A stretch of DNA of 64,000 bases from Paenibacillus sp. PastM-3 (GCF_029893965.1 NZ_JARXXP010000002.1:124001-188000); one strand, 5' to 3'; shown: positions 34,860 to 48,150, counted from the stretch's first letter. Numbers and translations are program-made. Notes: generated from the sequence alone by a model not told the origin.

Positions 34860-36227
34860 TTATACCCAAGTCGGCTGAACCTGGAAGCGCGGCTTCAGCT
34901 CTTCACTTTTGGAAGCTTCAGGCTTAACGGCTTCTTCTTTTGCGGCCGGCGCCGGAGCAGCTGATTCCTGCATCGAAATCCGCCAGATGTCCGCACCAAG
35001 ACCAGACAGCTTCTCAGCCAGATTTACATACCCGCGGTCAATGTGATGGGTTCCGCTGACCTCTGTAGTTCCTTCGGCAACAAGACCTGCCAAAATAAGC
35101 GCAGCTCCTGCACGCAGATCCGTCGCGCATACCTTGGCGCCCACAAGCTGGGCATTGCCGGTTACGATCGCGGAGCGGCCTTCAATCTTGATTTCGGCAT
35201 TCATGTTGTGGAATTCATCCACATGCATGAAGCGGTTCTCAAACACGGTCTCGGTAACAACAGAAGTGCCTTCCGAGCGGAGCAGCAATGCCATCATCTG
35301 CGACTGCATATCAGTCGGGAAGCCCGGATATGGCAGAGTCTTCAGATCAACCGCCTTCAGCGGCTTGTCGCTGATGACACGGATGCCGTTCTCGTCAGGA
35401 AGTATGGTTACGCCCATCTCCTCCATCTTGGCGATTACAGGCCCGAGATGATCGGCAATAGCGCCTTCGACATAGACATCACCGCCGGTAATCGCTGCAG
35501 CCGCCATATAGGTGCCTGCTTCAATCCGGTCAGGAATGACATGATGTCTGACGCCATGCAGGCGCTCAACGCCTTCAATACGGATTACGCCTGTGCCTGC
35601 ACCGCGGACAATCCCGCCCATGCCGTTAATATAGTTGGCCAGATCGACAATCTCCGGCTCCTTCGCAGCATTCTCAATTACAGTTACACCTTCCGCGAGT
35701 GCCGCGGCCATGATTATATTCTCAGTTGCCCCTACGCTGGCCACATCCAGATAGACCTTGGCTCCGCGCAGACGGCCGTTAGATTTGGCTTCAATATATC
35801 CCTGCCCCAGACTGATCTCTGCACCCAGCGCTTCAAAGCCCTTGAGATGCTGGTCAATCGGCCTTGTTCCAATAGCGCAGCCCCCCGGCAATGAAATACG
35901 GGTATGCCCCATACGGGACAGCAGCGGGCCCATGACTAGGAAGGATGCACGCATTTTGCGCACCCATTCATAAGGCGCCTCACAGGAGGATATGTTTCTG
36001 GCATCTACCTCGATGATATCGTTCTGGTATGTAACGCCCGCACCCAGAGATTCCAGCACTTTGCTGATCGTCATTACATCGTCAAGCGGAGGAGCGTCCA
36101 CAATAACGCTGACTCCTTCTTCTGCCAATAGAGAGGCGGCTATGATCGGTAGTACGGAATTTTTTGCGCCGCTAACTTTCACGCTCCCGGTCAATCTGTT
36201 GCCACCGCGGACGATAAATTTGCTCAT
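34860..36227 (-). CDS. murA: UDP-N-acetylglucosamine 1-carboxyvinyltransferase MurA
   Basis: Cytoplasmic enzyme transferring enolpyruvate from PEP to UDP-GlcNAc, the first committed step of peptidoglycan synthesis; the fosfomycin target. The 455-aa protein carries the catalytic Cys in [16 protein letters not shown] near residue 117, the N-terminal [14 protein letters not shown] and the conserved [12 protein letters not shown]. The last 35 residues (after WRISMQESA) form an Ala/Pro/Lys/Glu-rich tail absent from Bacillus subtilis MurAA, which is about 20 residues shorter. Position upstream of spoIID matches murAA of Bacillus. Confidence 0.95.
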   Translation of the reverse strand: MSKFIVRGGNRLTGSVKVSGAKNSVLPIIAASLLAEEGVSVIVDAPPLDDVMTISKVLESLGAGVTYQNDIIEVDARNISSCEAPYEWVRKMRASFLVMGPLLSRMGHTRISLPGGCAIGTRPIDQHLKGFEALGAEISLGQGYIEAKSNGRLRGAKVYLDVASVGATENIIMAAALAEGVTVIENAAKEPEIVDLANYINGMGGIVRGAGTGVIRIEGVERLHGVRHHVIPDRIEAGTYMAAAAITGGDVYVEGAIADHLGPVIAKMEEMGVTILPDENGIRVISDKPLKAVDLKTLPYPGFPTDMQSQMMALLLRSEGTSVVTETVFENRFMHVDEFHNMNAEIKIEGRSAIVTGNAQLVGAKVCATDLRAGAALILAGLVAEGTTEVSGTHHIDRGYVNLAEKLSGLGADIWRISMQESAAPAPAAKEEAVKPEASKSEELKPRFQVQPTWV

Positions 36228-36345
36228 TTCGGTTTCCCTCCGCGTCCATTATTTCTGAAATTAATTTTTAAGGTAAGATGCATCTGTTAAAATATCGGAT
36301 ATTCCGTCAGTGCGCCCGATGTGCGGGCACGCTCCTTAAACATCA

Positions 36346-36378
36346 GTGTTGACATAATAAAACCTTATTATTCGACAC
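36346..36378. repeat. Imperfect 33-bp palindrome upstream of murA
   Basis: Arms GTGTTGACATAATAA and TTATTATTCGACAC around AACC, in the gap between ywzB and murA. It overlaps AT-rich promoter-like sequence and could be an operator. A GC hairpin (GCCCG / CGGGC, 36315-36329) lies between it and murA. Confidence 0.45.
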
Positions 36379-36425
36379 CATTTTTGCCTTATGGTCTATG
36401 AGAGATATAACCAAACCACCTGCCA

Positions 36426-36683
36426 TTAAAACATGTTGCGGACCTGCCCGCTCCAGCCCAGGTAATCCAGCAGAAAGCCGGCCACGAAGTGGCCCAGGAC
36501 GATTGCCAGCAGCAAATGCAGCAGTCGGCCCTGCGGGCTCTTGGGATATCTTATGACCAGATCGAGCTTAAGGTTCTGAAGTGCCCACCAAGATAAGACT
36601 ACACAGAGCAAAGAAACGATCATGGATACCAGACCGCTGGTACCGACCGCACTGGACAAATCTTCAACCAATATTTGATCCAT
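36426..36683 (-). CDS. ywzB: DUF1146 small membrane protein YwzB
   Basis: 85 aa with two membrane helices (about 18-40 and 57-76). The segment between them, WWALQNLKLDLVIRYPKSPQ, matches the DUF1146/YwzB family. Function unknown. It lies between the atp operon and murA exactly as in Bacillus subtilis. Confidence 0.85.
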   Translation of the reverse strand: MDQILVEDLSSAVGTSGLVSMIVSLLCVVLSWWALQNLKLDLVIRYPKSPQGRLLHLLLAIVLGHFVAGFLLDYLGWSGQVRNMF

Positions 36684-36837
36684 GGAAAACCTCCGTGTAA
36701 GTTACTTGGAAATCGACTCTTATATCATACTTGTGCAGGTCAAAAGAATCCAGTACTTTTACAAAGTTTTAAACATTACATGTCCAGATAGCTTGGAATG
36801 TTACGAGATTTTCATAATATTTGCCACTTCGCCTCAT

Positions 36838-36868
36838 AAAAAAACGGCCAAGCCATAGGCTTGACCGC
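36838..36868 (-). terminator. Terminator of the atp operon
   Basis: CGGTCAAGCC / GGCTTGGCCG stem and seven T on the minus strand, 8 bases past the atpC stop. Confidence 0.9.
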
Positions 36869-36875
36869 GGTTTGA

Positions 36876-37298
36876 TTACTGTTGTCCTTTTCCGGTGGAC
36901 ACCTTGATCCGTGTAACGGCGCGCTGAAGTGCCAGCTCCGCACGACGGTGATCAATTTCATCCTGTTTGCTGCGTGACTGAAGACGGCGCTGAGCCCGTT
37001 CCCTAGCCGCTTCGGCGCGTTCAACATCAATATCGGTAGGCAGCTCGGCGCTTTCGGCCAGAACCGTTACTTTGTCTTTATGCACTTCCACGAACCCGCC
37101 ATGAACAGCGATAGTGGTCGTAAGACCCTCCGATTTCACAGTGAGCGGAGCAACCTGAAGTGGTGTCACCAGCGGAATATGTCCCGGCAAAATGCCCAGC
37201 TCCCCGTCGACTCCGCGTACAGTGAGGCTGGTAACCTGCTTGGAGTAAACAAGGCGCTCCGGTGTGACAATTTCAAGCAGAAAGGTATTCACTTTCAT
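36876..37298 (-). CDS. atpC: ATP synthase epsilon subunit
   Basis: Central-stalk subunit (140 aa) that couples rotation and inhibits ATP hydrolysis. The N-terminal beta-sandwich has FLLEIVTPERLVYSKQV and GELGILPGHIPLVTPL; the C-terminal helical hairpin is VERAEAARERAQRRLQS. Last gene of the operon. Its ribosome binding site directly follows a hairpin repeat (37308-37381). Confidence 0.96.
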   Translation of the reverse strand: MKVNTFLLEIVTPERLVYSKQVTSLTVRGVDGELGILPGHIPLVTPLQVAPLTVKSEGLTTTIAVHGGFVEVHKDKVTVLAESAELPTDIDVERAEAARERAQRRLQSRSKQDEIDHRRAELALQRAVTRIKVSTGKGQQ

Positions 37299-37307
37299 TC
37301 CTCCTAA

Positions 37308-37381
37308 AAGCTTAACTTCGTTAAGCTCGCATCGAAAGCATAGGCTTTAGCTTTACGAAGTGAAGTTCGCTATCGAAAGCC
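37308..37381 (-). repeat. Two hairpin repeat units in the atpD-atpC junction
   Basis: Two diverged 40-bp units. The one next to atpC has an 8-bp stem (AGCTTAAC / GTTAAGCT, 37309-37327) and ends at the atpC ribosome binding site TTTTAGGAGG. They share the frame 'ATGCTT.CGA.G..AGCTT..C...G..AAGCTT' with the three units upstream of atpG, with loop and stem bases changed. Confidence 0.7.
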
Positions 37382-37394
37382 AGATCTTAACTGA

Positions 37395-38846
<1,452 letters not shown>

Positions 38847-38879
38847 TCACCTGCGGCGTAGGCCCCCGTTTCCTGATCT

Positions 38880-39746
38880 TTAAGACTGCGCGTTCGCTCC
38901 GGCCACAATCTCGGTAATTTCCTGAGTGATTGCCGCCTGACGGGCACGGTTATAAGTAAGTCTAAGTTCGCCGATCATCTTCGATGCGTTCTTCGTTGCA
39001 CTGCCCATCGCTGTCATTTTCGCACCCAGCTCACTGGCCTTGCCGTCCAGAACGGCGCTGTAAATCAGCGTTTCTGCGTATTTCGGAAGCAATACTCCGA
39101 GCACGCCTTCAGGAGAAGGCTCATATTCGTAGTTTGCGCTTGCTTCATGGTGTCCTCCGCTTACCGCATCCATCGGCAACAGCCGGTCAACAGTAGGAAC
39201 CTGGCTGATCGCATTGACGAACCGGTTATAGCAGATGTACAGCTCGTCGTAGACACCCGTTTCAAACTGCTGCACTGCAGAATAAGCAATCGATTTGATG
39301 TCAGAGAACTTAGGCGAATCTGACATCTCGGTTAATTCCTCCACAATCGGATATTCGCGGCGGCGCAAGAAGTCACGGCCTTTGCGGCCGATTACGAACA
39401 GGGCGTACTCATCCTTGGATTTATGCTTTTCTGCCAGCAGCAAGGTCAGCTTACGCAGAATATTGGCATTGTACCCGCCGGCGAGACCTCTGTCGGATGT
39501 AACGATGAGATAGGCGGTCTTCTTCACCGGACGGCTTACCAGCATCGGATGGGTCACATCCTGGGTGGCAGCGGCAATGTTCGTTACAACCTCTTTCAGC
39601 TTCTCCGAGTACGGACGGGCAGCCTCTGCCTTCTCCTGCGCCTTGCGCAGCTTCGAAGCGGCTACCATCTCCATCGCCTTGGTGATCTGTCTGGTGTTTT
39701 GAACGCTTTTGATTTGACGTTTGATATCACGCATGCTTCTTGCCAT
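38880..39746 (-). CDS. atpG: ATP synthase gamma subunit
   Basis: Rotor shaft of 288 aa. N-terminal helix MARSMRDIKRQIKSVQNTRQ and C-terminal helix NASKMIGELRLTYNRARQAA form the coiled coil inside F1; the Rossmann-like centre has YLIVTSDRGLAGGYN. The start at 39746 has AGGTGGTG 6 bases upstream; the four codons before it are not needed. The ribosome binding site follows a three-copy hairpin array without a gap. Confidence 0.97.
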   Translation of the reverse strand: MARSMRDIKRQIKSVQNTRQITKAMEMVAASKLRKAQEKAEAARPYSEKLKEVVTNIAAATQDVTHPMLVSRPVKKTAYLIVTSDRGLAGGYNANILRKLTLLLAEKHKSKDEYALFVIGRKGRDFLRRREYPIVEELTEMSDSPKFSDIKSIAYSAVQQFETGVYDELYICYNRFVNAISQVPTVDRLLPMDAVSGGHHEASANYEYEPSPEGVLGVLLPKYAETLIYSAVLDGKASELGAKMTAMGSATKNASKMIGELRLTYNRARQAAITQEITEIVAGANAQS

Positions 39747-39762
39747 GATTTTCACCACCTTA

Positions 39763-39880
39763 AAGCTTTGACGAAGTCAAAGCTATCTTCGTAAGCATTA
39801 GCTAAGCTTTGACGAAGTCAAAGCTATCTTCGTAAGCATCTACTAAGCTTTGACAATGTCAAAGCTATCTTCATAAGAGC
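39763..39880 (-). repeat. Three-copy 41-bp hairpin repeat array in the atpA-atpG junction
   Basis: Units start at 39763, 39804 and 39845, with an exact 41-bp period. Each has a perfect palindrome with arms AGCTTTGAC / GTCAAAGCT around a 3-base loop, followed by ATCTTCGTAAGCAT. The third unit is slightly worn: loop AAT, and the last part CTTCATAAGAGC. The first unit abuts the atpG ribosome binding site. Confidence 0.9.
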
Positions 39881-39883
39881 CTG

Positions 39884-39913
39884 CCGGAGCCCGGGCTCAC
39901 ACCGGGCCTCCGG
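39884..39913 (-). other. GC-rich hairpin after atpA
   Basis: CCGGAG-CCCGG / CCGGG-CCTCCGG stem with an 8-base loop, 31 bases past the atpA stop and next to the hairpin array. There is no T run, so an RNA-stabilising or processing element is more likely than a terminator. Confidence 0.6.
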
Positions 39914-39943
39914 TTCAGACTGTCGTTCTATGTGTATTAACGA

Positions 39944-42014
<2,071 letters not shown>

Positions 42015-42018
<4 letters not shown>

Positions 42019-42503
42019 GATCGGCCTCCTACCTCTTTGAGGTACTGATCAACAAGCTGCTCCTGTTCACCTTCAGCCTTAACTTCTTTCTCAAGCAGCT
42101 TGGATGCGATACGGACGGAAGCAGATCCGAGCTCGCTGCGCAGCGCTTCCACTGCCTTGTTCTTTTCGTTTGCAATATCACGGACAGCCTCGTCTTTAAG
42201 ACGGGCAGCTTCAACTTTAGCCTGGTCGATCAGCTTGTCAGCCTGGTTGAGGCTGGTAGCCTGCGATTGCTGAATAATCTGCTTGGCCTCTTCGCGCGCC
42301 TTTTGCAAAGCCTGTTTCTGCTCTTCCACGTAAGCGACCGCCTGTTCCCTGGTCTTAGCTGCTTCATCCATCTGCTGCAGCACAAGCTCACGGCGTTTTT
42401 CCATAATTCCGAACAGTTTGCTGAAAGCATATTTACTGAGCAGGATATACAGGATTACAAATGCGACAATTGAAAATACTATGTTGGTCCATACTATAGT
42501 CAC
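42015..42503 (-). CDS. atpF: ATP synthase b subunit
   Basis: Peripheral stalk of the Fo sector (162 aa): one N-terminal membrane helix (NIVFSIVAFVILYILLSKYA) and a long charged coiled coil ending near the C-terminus. The GTG start at 42503 has AAGGAG 8 bases upstream; a GTG 3 codons earlier overlaps that site. Confidence 0.95.
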
Positions 42504-42600
42504 TGTGGTCACTCCTTTCCGTTACCGCGGTGTGCGGATATATACAAAAGTAAGGCGCGGATGGCACTAGCCCTCCCCGCCAAACCGTAGGAACGGTTTA

Positions 42601-42828
<228 letters not shown>

Positions 42829-42918
42829 TTAATTTCGGTTCATTTTTTGTGTTTTAATGATATTGAAATCTCCCGCGAAACCCGCATGACAATTGCCGCG
42901 CTGCCTCACAGCAGTTCA

Positions 42919-43686
42919 TTAATGCGCTTCTTCTTCGTGAATGGTCATCTGTGCGATGTACACCATCGTCAGAATCGTGAAAATGAATGCCTGGAGTGCC
43001 CCGACGAAAATACTGAAGCCCTGCCAGACTGCCAGGAACGGTATACTTAAGATTCCCAGCTTGAGAATTACAGTGATCAGAACCTCACCTGCAAAGATAT
43101 TCGCGAACAAACGAATAGCCAGTGCAACCGGCTTAGCCAGGTTTTCGATGATGTTGAGCGGCAGGAAAATCGGAAACGGCTCAATATAGTGCTTGAAATA
43201 ATGCTTGCCGTTCTGCTTGATGCCCAGATAATTCATCAGTACGAAAACGATAATCGCAAGACCGGCCGTAATGTTGATATCCGCTGTCGGTGACTTGTAC
43301 CAGAGCAGCTCGACATGCTCGCCGTGTGTCAGGTTTTTGGTCGCATCAATGACGTGCCCAAAAATGTACACCGGCTCATGGGCCTCAGTGATAAAGGAAA
43401 AAGGCAGACCAAGGAGATTGGAGACAAAGATAAACAGTATCAGCGTCAATCCCAATGATATGTAAGGCTTGCCCTTCTTCAGGTCCATTGCACTGCTGAT
43501 AACCCCTTGTACGAACTCAACTACCCACTCCATAAAATTCTGGAGTCTGGACGGGTTATCGACAGACAGGTTGCGGACTGACAGCATCACCAGAATAAAA
43601 ACAATAACGGAACTGATTAGCAGTGTCAGTACGGCAGATAAATCAATTGGTATGCTGCCAAGATAGATTATTGGCATTTCATGCAT
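42919..43686 (-). CDS. atpB: ATP synthase a subunit
   Basis: Stator channel protein (255 aa, five to six helices). The essential Arg is in VALAIRLFANIFAGEVLI near residue 180; the C-terminal helices match GFSIFVGALQAFIFTILTMVY. GGGGG lies 8 bases before the ATG. Confidence 0.96.
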   Translation of the reverse strand: MHEMPIIYLGSIPIDLSAVLTLLISSVIVFILVMLSVRNLSVDNPSRLQNFMEWVVEFVQGVISSAMDLKKGKPYISLGLTLILFIFVSNLLGLPFSFITEAHEPVYIFGHVIDATKNLTHGEHVELLWYKSPTADINITAGLAIIVFVLMNYLGIKQNGKHYFKHYIEPFPIFLPLNIIENLAKPVALAIRLFANIFAGEVLITVILKLGILSIPFLAVWQGFSIFVGALQAFIFTILTMVYIAQMTIHEEEAH

Positions 43687-43712
43687 GGTATCATCCCCCT
43701 TTCCCTTTAATC

Positions 43713-44090
43713 TTAAAGCTTGTTCTTTACACTCAGATAAATCCCTACCGGAATAGAGAGAAGCTGGGGAATAAAGACTCCAGCAATGGTAGCTTCCAGC
43801 GAGAAATGCTCAATCTTGACCGAGAACATGGTCACCAGAATGGCAAAGCTGATCCGCGTGACAAACCCGAGACTGAAAGCCTTCCCCTCATTATTCGCAA
43901 CCGATTCTGCTACCCGCCGCACTTTTACGGCAAGATAACGGAAGTTCACAATACCCGCAACCAAACCGAGTGTCATCCCTAGTGTGACTGCACGGGTTTC
44001 ATGATGAAGAGCATATCCCATCAGCAATCCTGCCATGAGTACAAATGTGACCCTTGTTACGGCATTGATCATGGGAGTCATATTATCCAT
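43713..44090 (-). CDS. atpI: ATP synthase protein I (AtpI)
   Basis: Small membrane protein (125 aa, four helices) thought to help assemble the c ring and possibly take up magnesium. Sequence is poorly conserved, as usual for this subunit. It overlaps atpZ by 8 bases, so translation is coupled. Confidence 0.85.
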   Translation of the reverse strand: MDNMTPMINAVTRVTFVLMAGLLMGYALHHETRAVTLGMTLGLVAGIVNFRYLAVKVRRVAESVANNEGKAFSLGFVTRISFAILVTMFSVKIEHFSLEATIAGVFIPQLLSIPVGIYLSVKNKL

Positions 44091-44316
44091 TTTGCTCCCC
44101 CAGAAATTTTTTGATTAACAGGGCGACATTGATAATTCCCAGAGCCATACCGGAAATCGCACCGACCGCAACCCAGATTTCCGGGCCGTCGATCCGGCGT
44201 TGGAGCCACCTTGCTGCAAAAACACCTATAATAATGTAAGCGGCAAGCAAAGTGCCTGCACTTGCAATCACCAGAGCGGTTTTTCCCAGCCCGGCTTCAC
44301 GCTTCGGCTCTTTCAT
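44083..44316 (-). CDS. atpZ: AtpZ/AtpI-family small membrane protein
   Basis: 77 aa with two helices (about 14-36 and 48-68) and the family motif WVAVGAISGMALGIINVALL. AtpZ/AtpI homologues form a membrane complex linked to ion supply and assembly of the ATP synthase. First gene of the operon. The start codon lies only about 18 bases from the -10 box, with just GGGAT as a poor ribosome binding site. Confidence 0.85.
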   Translation of the reverse strand: MKEPKREAGLGKTALVIASAGTLLAAYIIIGVFAARWLQRRIDGPEIWVAVGAISGMALGIINVALLIKKFLGEQNG

Positions 44317-44334
44317 AGGCTACAATCCCAACTA

Positions 44335-44364
44335 ATTTTACTGAATATCCAGACTCTTTGTCAA
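44335..44364 (-). promoter_or_regulatory. Sigma-A promoter of the atp operon
   Basis: TTGACA (perfect), 18 bases, TAAAAT on the minus strand. The likely transcript start leaves a leader of only about 12 nt before atpZ. A small operator-like repeat, TACAGT-TTC-ACTGTA (44441-44455), lies farther upstream. Confidence 0.75.
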
Positions 44365-44499
44365 TTCAATGAAAATTGCCCAAAAGTGCATGAAAACATG
44401 AAAATAATCACAGCATTTTTATTCAAAACCATACAAACCGTACAGTTTCACTGTATGCTGTATTTTCAATGTCGCATCTCAGGTTTTGTAGCGTAAAAT

Positions 44500-45657
44500 T
44501 TAATTTGTGAACGTTTTATGAAATTCTTCAGGACGATCGGCATTCACACCAAAATGGTGCTTAATCGCATTGACAATTCTTTCAGATGCCTTGCCGTCTC
44601 CGTACGGGTTGGCGGCCCGGCTCATCGACTGGTACAGTGCCTGATCAGTCAGCAGAGCATGTGTCCGTTGATACACCTTCTCCTCGTCCGTTCCCACAAG
44701 CTCCAAAGTTCCGGCCTCGATCCCTTCCGGGCGCTCGGTCGTATCACGCAGCACAAGCACAGGAACCCCAAAGGAGGGCGCTTCCTCCTGCAGGCCGCCG
44801 GAATCGGTCAAAATCAGGTGGGTATGCGGATAAAAATTGTGCAGGTCAACGACATCCAGCGGATCGATCAGCTTGATTCTCGGATGGCCGCCCAGGATCT
44901 CATGCGCCGGCTCCTTGACTGCAGGGCTCGGGTGCACAGGATAAACTATAGCTACATCTTCAAACTCATCAGCGATTCTTTTAACAGCACGGAAAATATG
45001 ACGGTGCGGTTCGCCTTGAGACTCCCTGCGGTGCGCCGTCATCAGAATTAATCTTTTTCCCGCCGCAAAATCCAGCACCGGATGCCGGTAGTCCGGCTGT
45101 ACGGTATATTGAAACACATCGGTCACGGTATTGCCTGTGATATAGATACTTGACTCCTTTTTGTTCTCGTGCCTCAAATTCCCTGCCGACCAGTCGGTCG
45201 GAGCAAAGTGCAAATCCGCCAAAACCCCTGTCAGCTGGCGGTTCATTTCCTCTGGGTATGGAGACAGCTTATTCCAGGTCCGAAGTCCCGCCTCGACATG
45301 GCCCACCTGAATCTGCTGGAGGAAGGAAGCGTAACTCGCCAGGAAGGTTGTCAGTGTATCACCATGGACAAGCACCAGGTCAGGCTTCGCTTCACGCAGG
45401 ACAGGCTCAAGCCCTTCCAGTACACGGATGGAGATTTCATTCAGCGTCTGCCGGTCCTTCATAACGTCCAGGTCATAATCAGGAACGATTTTAAACACTT
45501 CCAGTACCTGATCCAGCAGCTCACGGTGCTGCGCGGTTACGCATACAACCGATTCGATATGTTCAGGATGCTTGTTCAGCTCAAGTACGAGCGGTGCCAT
45601 TTTGATCGCTTCCGGACGTACTCCGAAGATTGTCATTACCTTTATTTTCTTGGACAC
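44500..45657 (-). CDS. mnaA: UDP-N-acetylglucosamine 2-epimerase (MnaA/WecB)
   Basis: Cytoplasmic non-hydrolysing epimerase (385 aa) interconverting UDP-GlcNAc and UDP-ManNAc. Motifs: FGVRPEAIKMAPLV at the N-terminus, VHGDTLTTFLAS, VGHVEAGLRTWNKLSPYPEE (catalytic Asp/Glu region) and LTDSGGLQEEAPSFGVPVLV near 290. GTG start at 45657. UDP-ManNAc is the donor for TagA, so this gene supplies the wall-polymer locus although it lies 20 kb away, between upp and the atp operon. Confidence 0.95.
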   Translation of the reverse strand: MSKKIKVMTIFGVRPEAIKMAPLVLELNKHPEHIESVVCVTAQHRELLDQVLEVFKIVPDYDLDVMKDRQTLNEISIRVLEGLEPVLREAKPDLVLVHGDTLTTFLASYASFLQQIQVGHVEAGLRTWNKLSPYPEEMNRQLTGVLADLHFAPTDWSAGNLRHENKKESSIYITGNTVTDVFQYTVQPDYRHPVLDFAAGKRLILMTAHRRESQGEPHRHIFRAVKRIADEFEDVAIVYPVHPSPAVKEPAHEILGGHPRIKLIDPLDVVDLHNFYPHTHLILTDSGGLQEEAPSFGVPVLVLRDTTERPEGIEAGTLELVGTDEEKVYQRTHALLTDQALYQSMSRAANPYGDGKASERIVNAIKHHFGVNADRPEEFHKTFTN

Positions 45658-45700
45658 TTTCCCACCCCTTTCTTCTATATAGATAGCTGTTTGTAGAGCT

Positions 45701-45733
45701 ACTCTGTTAATACTCTGTTAATACTCTGTTAAT
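45701..45733. repeat. Three perfect copies of an 11-bp tandem repeat
   Basis: ACTCTGTTAAT repeated three times without change, starting 3 bases after the upp stop and about 45 bases before mnaA. Confidence 0.9.
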
Positions 45734-45735
45734 TC

Positions 45736-46365
45736 CTATTTGGTTCCGTATAAACGGTCTCCGGCATCCCCGAGCCCGGGTACAATGTATCCGTGATCAT
45801 TAAGGTGATCATCAAGTGCTGCTACATAGATATCTACATCCGGATGGGCAGCCTGTACGGCCGCAACACCTTCAGGAGCTGCGATCAGATTCATCATTTT
45901 GATCTGGGTGCAGCCGCGGTTCTTCAGCGAGGTGATCGCCGCAATGGCAGAGCCGCCTGTAGCCAGCATCGGATCAATTACAATCAGTTCACGTTCCTGC
46001 ACATCTGTAGGAAGCTTAATATAATATTCAACCGGCTGGAGCGTTTCCGGGTCACGGAAGAGGCCTACATGGCCCACCTTAGCTGCAGGCAGCAGTTTAA
46101 GGACACCCTCTGTCATCCCGAGACCGGCGCGGAGAATCGGAATCAGCCCGAGCATTCTGCCCGAAATGACTTTACTCTCTGTTTCTGCTACCGGTGTCTG
46201 TACGGTGATTGTCTCCAGCGGGATATCCCGTGTAATTTCATAGGCCATAAGCGTAGCTACTTCATCTACATGCTCTCTGAATTCTTTTGTGTTGGTCCGC
46301 ACATCACGGATAAATGTCAGTTTGTGCTGAATCAAAGGATGATCGCAAATCACCAATTTTCCCAT
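45736..46365 (-). CDS. upp: Uracil phosphoribosyltransferase
   Basis: Pyrimidine salvage enzyme of 209 aa: uracil plus PRPP to UMP. The PRPP-binding motif is [16 protein letters not shown] near residue 130; the uracil-binding C-terminal [18 protein letters not shown] is intact. GGAGG lies 8 bases before the ATG. As in Bacillus, it is next to glyA. Confidence 0.97.
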   Translation of the reverse strand: MGKLVICDHPLIQHKLTFIRDVRTNTKEFREHVDEVATLMAYEITRDIPLETITVQTPVAETESKVISGRMLGLIPILRAGLGMTEGVLKLLPAAKVGHVGLFRDPETLQPVEYYIKLPTDVQERELIVIDPMLATGGSAIAAITSLKNRGCTQIKMMNLIAAPEGVAAVQAAHPDVDIYVAALDDHLNDHGYIVPGLGDAGDRLYGTK

Positions 46366-46723
46366 TTCTGTCCCTCCGGTAAATGTAAGTCTTGTCAGCC
46401 GCAGAAAGCGCTTTTGCAGCTTCCGTGGCTAAATCTTGTCTATTATATCATCACCGGAGGTGTATTTCACCTCCGAAGGGAAAGCAGCTGCATAAATGCC
46501 GCCATCCAAATAAAGGTCCGCAGGCAGGTTTAAGCCCAACCCGTAATCTCTCAGGTTATAAATCGAGCCTTAGTGTATGCTAATTTACATTTTTAATACC
46601 TTTCACATTTCTTTCACTGTTTTTAATGAAAATTCCATGAACTTTCATGGATATTCCATGAAATCTATCGACAATTTCCGCGTTTTAATTGTGAACATTA
46701 TGCAACGTTAAGGTCCGGCATAG
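46366..46723. other. Gene-free region between glyA and upp
   Basis: No gene is seen. It contains the upp promoter and, farther upstream, three copies of a TTCCATGAAA-type box (46633-46641, 46643-46651 inverted, 46655-46663). The last two form TTTCATGGA-TAT-TCCATGAAA. Confidence 0.6.
46442..46475 (-). promoter_or_regulatory. upp promoter overlapped by a perfect inverted repeat
   Basis: GTGAAA, 17 bases, TATAAT on the minus strand. CGGAGGTG-TATTT-CACCTCCG (46455-46475) covers the -35 box and part of the spacer, which suggests a repressor site. Confidence 0.55.
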
Positions 46724-46768
46724 AAAAAGCCCCCGCTAAGACCTTGAGAAAACAGTCCTTGCAGGGGC
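46724..46768 (-). terminator. Terminator of glyA
   Basis: GCCCCTGC / GCGGGGGC stem, extended inside by AGGAC/GTCTT, with TTTTTC after it on the minus strand, 34 bases past the glyA stop. Confidence 0.85.
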
Positions 46769-46801
46769 ATGGCTCCGCTCCATTCAATGAGCGGGCAGAG
46801 A

Positions 46802-48049
46802 TTAGTACTGCAAACCAGGATAGATCGGGAACTTCTCAGTGAGTGCGGCTACCTCGCGGGCAGCTTCAGCCAGCACCGTTTCGTCCTTAGGATTCTTCAG
46901 CACATTCGCAATAACACGGCCGATAACGGTCATCGCCTGCTCGTCCATTCCACGGGAAGTAACCGCAGGCGTACCGATCCGGATTCCGCTTGTAACAAAC
47001 GGGCTGGTCGGGTCAAACGGAATCGCATTTTTATTTACAGTGATGCCGATAGAATCAAGCACCTTCTCAGCATCCTTACCTGTGATGTTCAGATTACGGG
47101 TATCCAGCAGCATCAGGTGATTGTCCGTACCGCCGGAAACGATATTAACCCCTTCACCGATCAGCGTTTCTGCAAGCACCTTGGCATTTTTCACTACATT
47201 CTCGGCATAGGTCTTAAAGGACGGCTGCAGCGCTTCACCGAAGGATACGGCTTTGGAAGCAATGACGTGCATCAGCGGTCCGCCCTGGGAGCCCGGGAAT
47301 ACGGCCTTATCAATTGCAGCAGCCCAAGGCTGTCTGCACAGAATCATGCCTCCGCGCGGTCCGCGCAGCGTTTTATGGGTTGTAGTTGTAACAAAATGGG
47401 CATGCGGTACCGGGCTCGGGTGCAGTCCGGCAGCGACGAGGCCGGCAATATGAGCCATATCGACCATAAACAGCGCGCCGACATCATTTGCAATGGAACC
47501 GAGTGCTTCAAAATCAATGGTCCGCGGATATGCGCTTGCCCCGGCAACGATCAGCTTAGGGCGGTGCTTGAAGGCAGCCTTGCGCACTTCATTATAATCA
47601 ATCAGGAATGTATCTTCCTGTACACCATAAGCTACGAAGTTATAAAGCAAACCTGAGGCATTTACCGGACTTCCGTGCGTCAAGTGGCCGCCATGGGCAA
47701 GATTCATTCCAAGCACAGTATCCCCGGGATTAAGTGCAGCCAGATAGACCGCCATATTCGCCTGGGCACCGGAATGCGGCTGAACATTGACATGATCAGC
47801 GCCGAACAGCTGCTTGGCACGGTCACGGGCAAGGTTCTCAACGATGTCTACATCCTCACAGCCGCCATAATAGCGTTTGCCCGGATAGCCTTCGGCATAT
47901 TTGTTGGTAAGCACAGAACCCATTGCTTCCATTACAGCTTCACTGACGATATTCTCCGATGCGATAAGCTCAATGTTGGCACGCTGACGGCTCAGCTCCA
48001 GTCCCATTGCTTCCAGTACTGCCGGGTCACTCTTGCGCAATTGTTCCAT
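46802..48049 (-). CDS. glyA: Serine hydroxymethyltransferase
   Basis: PLP enzyme of 415 aa that converts serine and tetrahydrofolate to glycine and methylene-THF. The PLP lysine is in [20 protein letters not shown] near residue 225. Also visible are [18 protein letters not shown] and [16 protein letters not shown]. Length and motifs are normal. Confidence 0.97.
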   Translation of the reverse strand: MEQLRKSDPAVLEAMGLELSRQRANIELIASENIVSEAVMEAMGSVLTNKYAEGYPGKRYYGGCEDVDIVENLARDRAKQLFGADHVNVQPHSGAQANMAVYLAALNPGDTVLGMNLAHGGHLTHGSPVNASGLLYNFVAYGVQEDTFLIDYNEVRKAAFKHRPKLIVAGASAYPRTIDFEALGSIANDVGALFMVDMAHIAGLVAAGLHPSPVPHAHFVTTTTHKTLRGPRGGMILCRQPWAAAIDKAVFPGSQGGPLMHVIASKAVSFGEALQPSFKTYAENVVKNAKVLAETLIGEGVNIVSGGTDNHLMLLDTRNLNITGKDAEKVLDSIGITVNKNAIPFDPTSPFVTSGIRIGTPAVTSRGMDEQAMTVIGRVIANVLKNPKDETVLAEAAREVAALTEKFPIYPGLQY

Positions 48050-48150
48050 GATTATTTACTTCCTCCCTGAGTGAAAATATATACCTTCTTATTCTTTAAA
48101 ACTTATGCCCGCTGATGTACGACACTGCAAATCTTCAATCCACCTAATTC

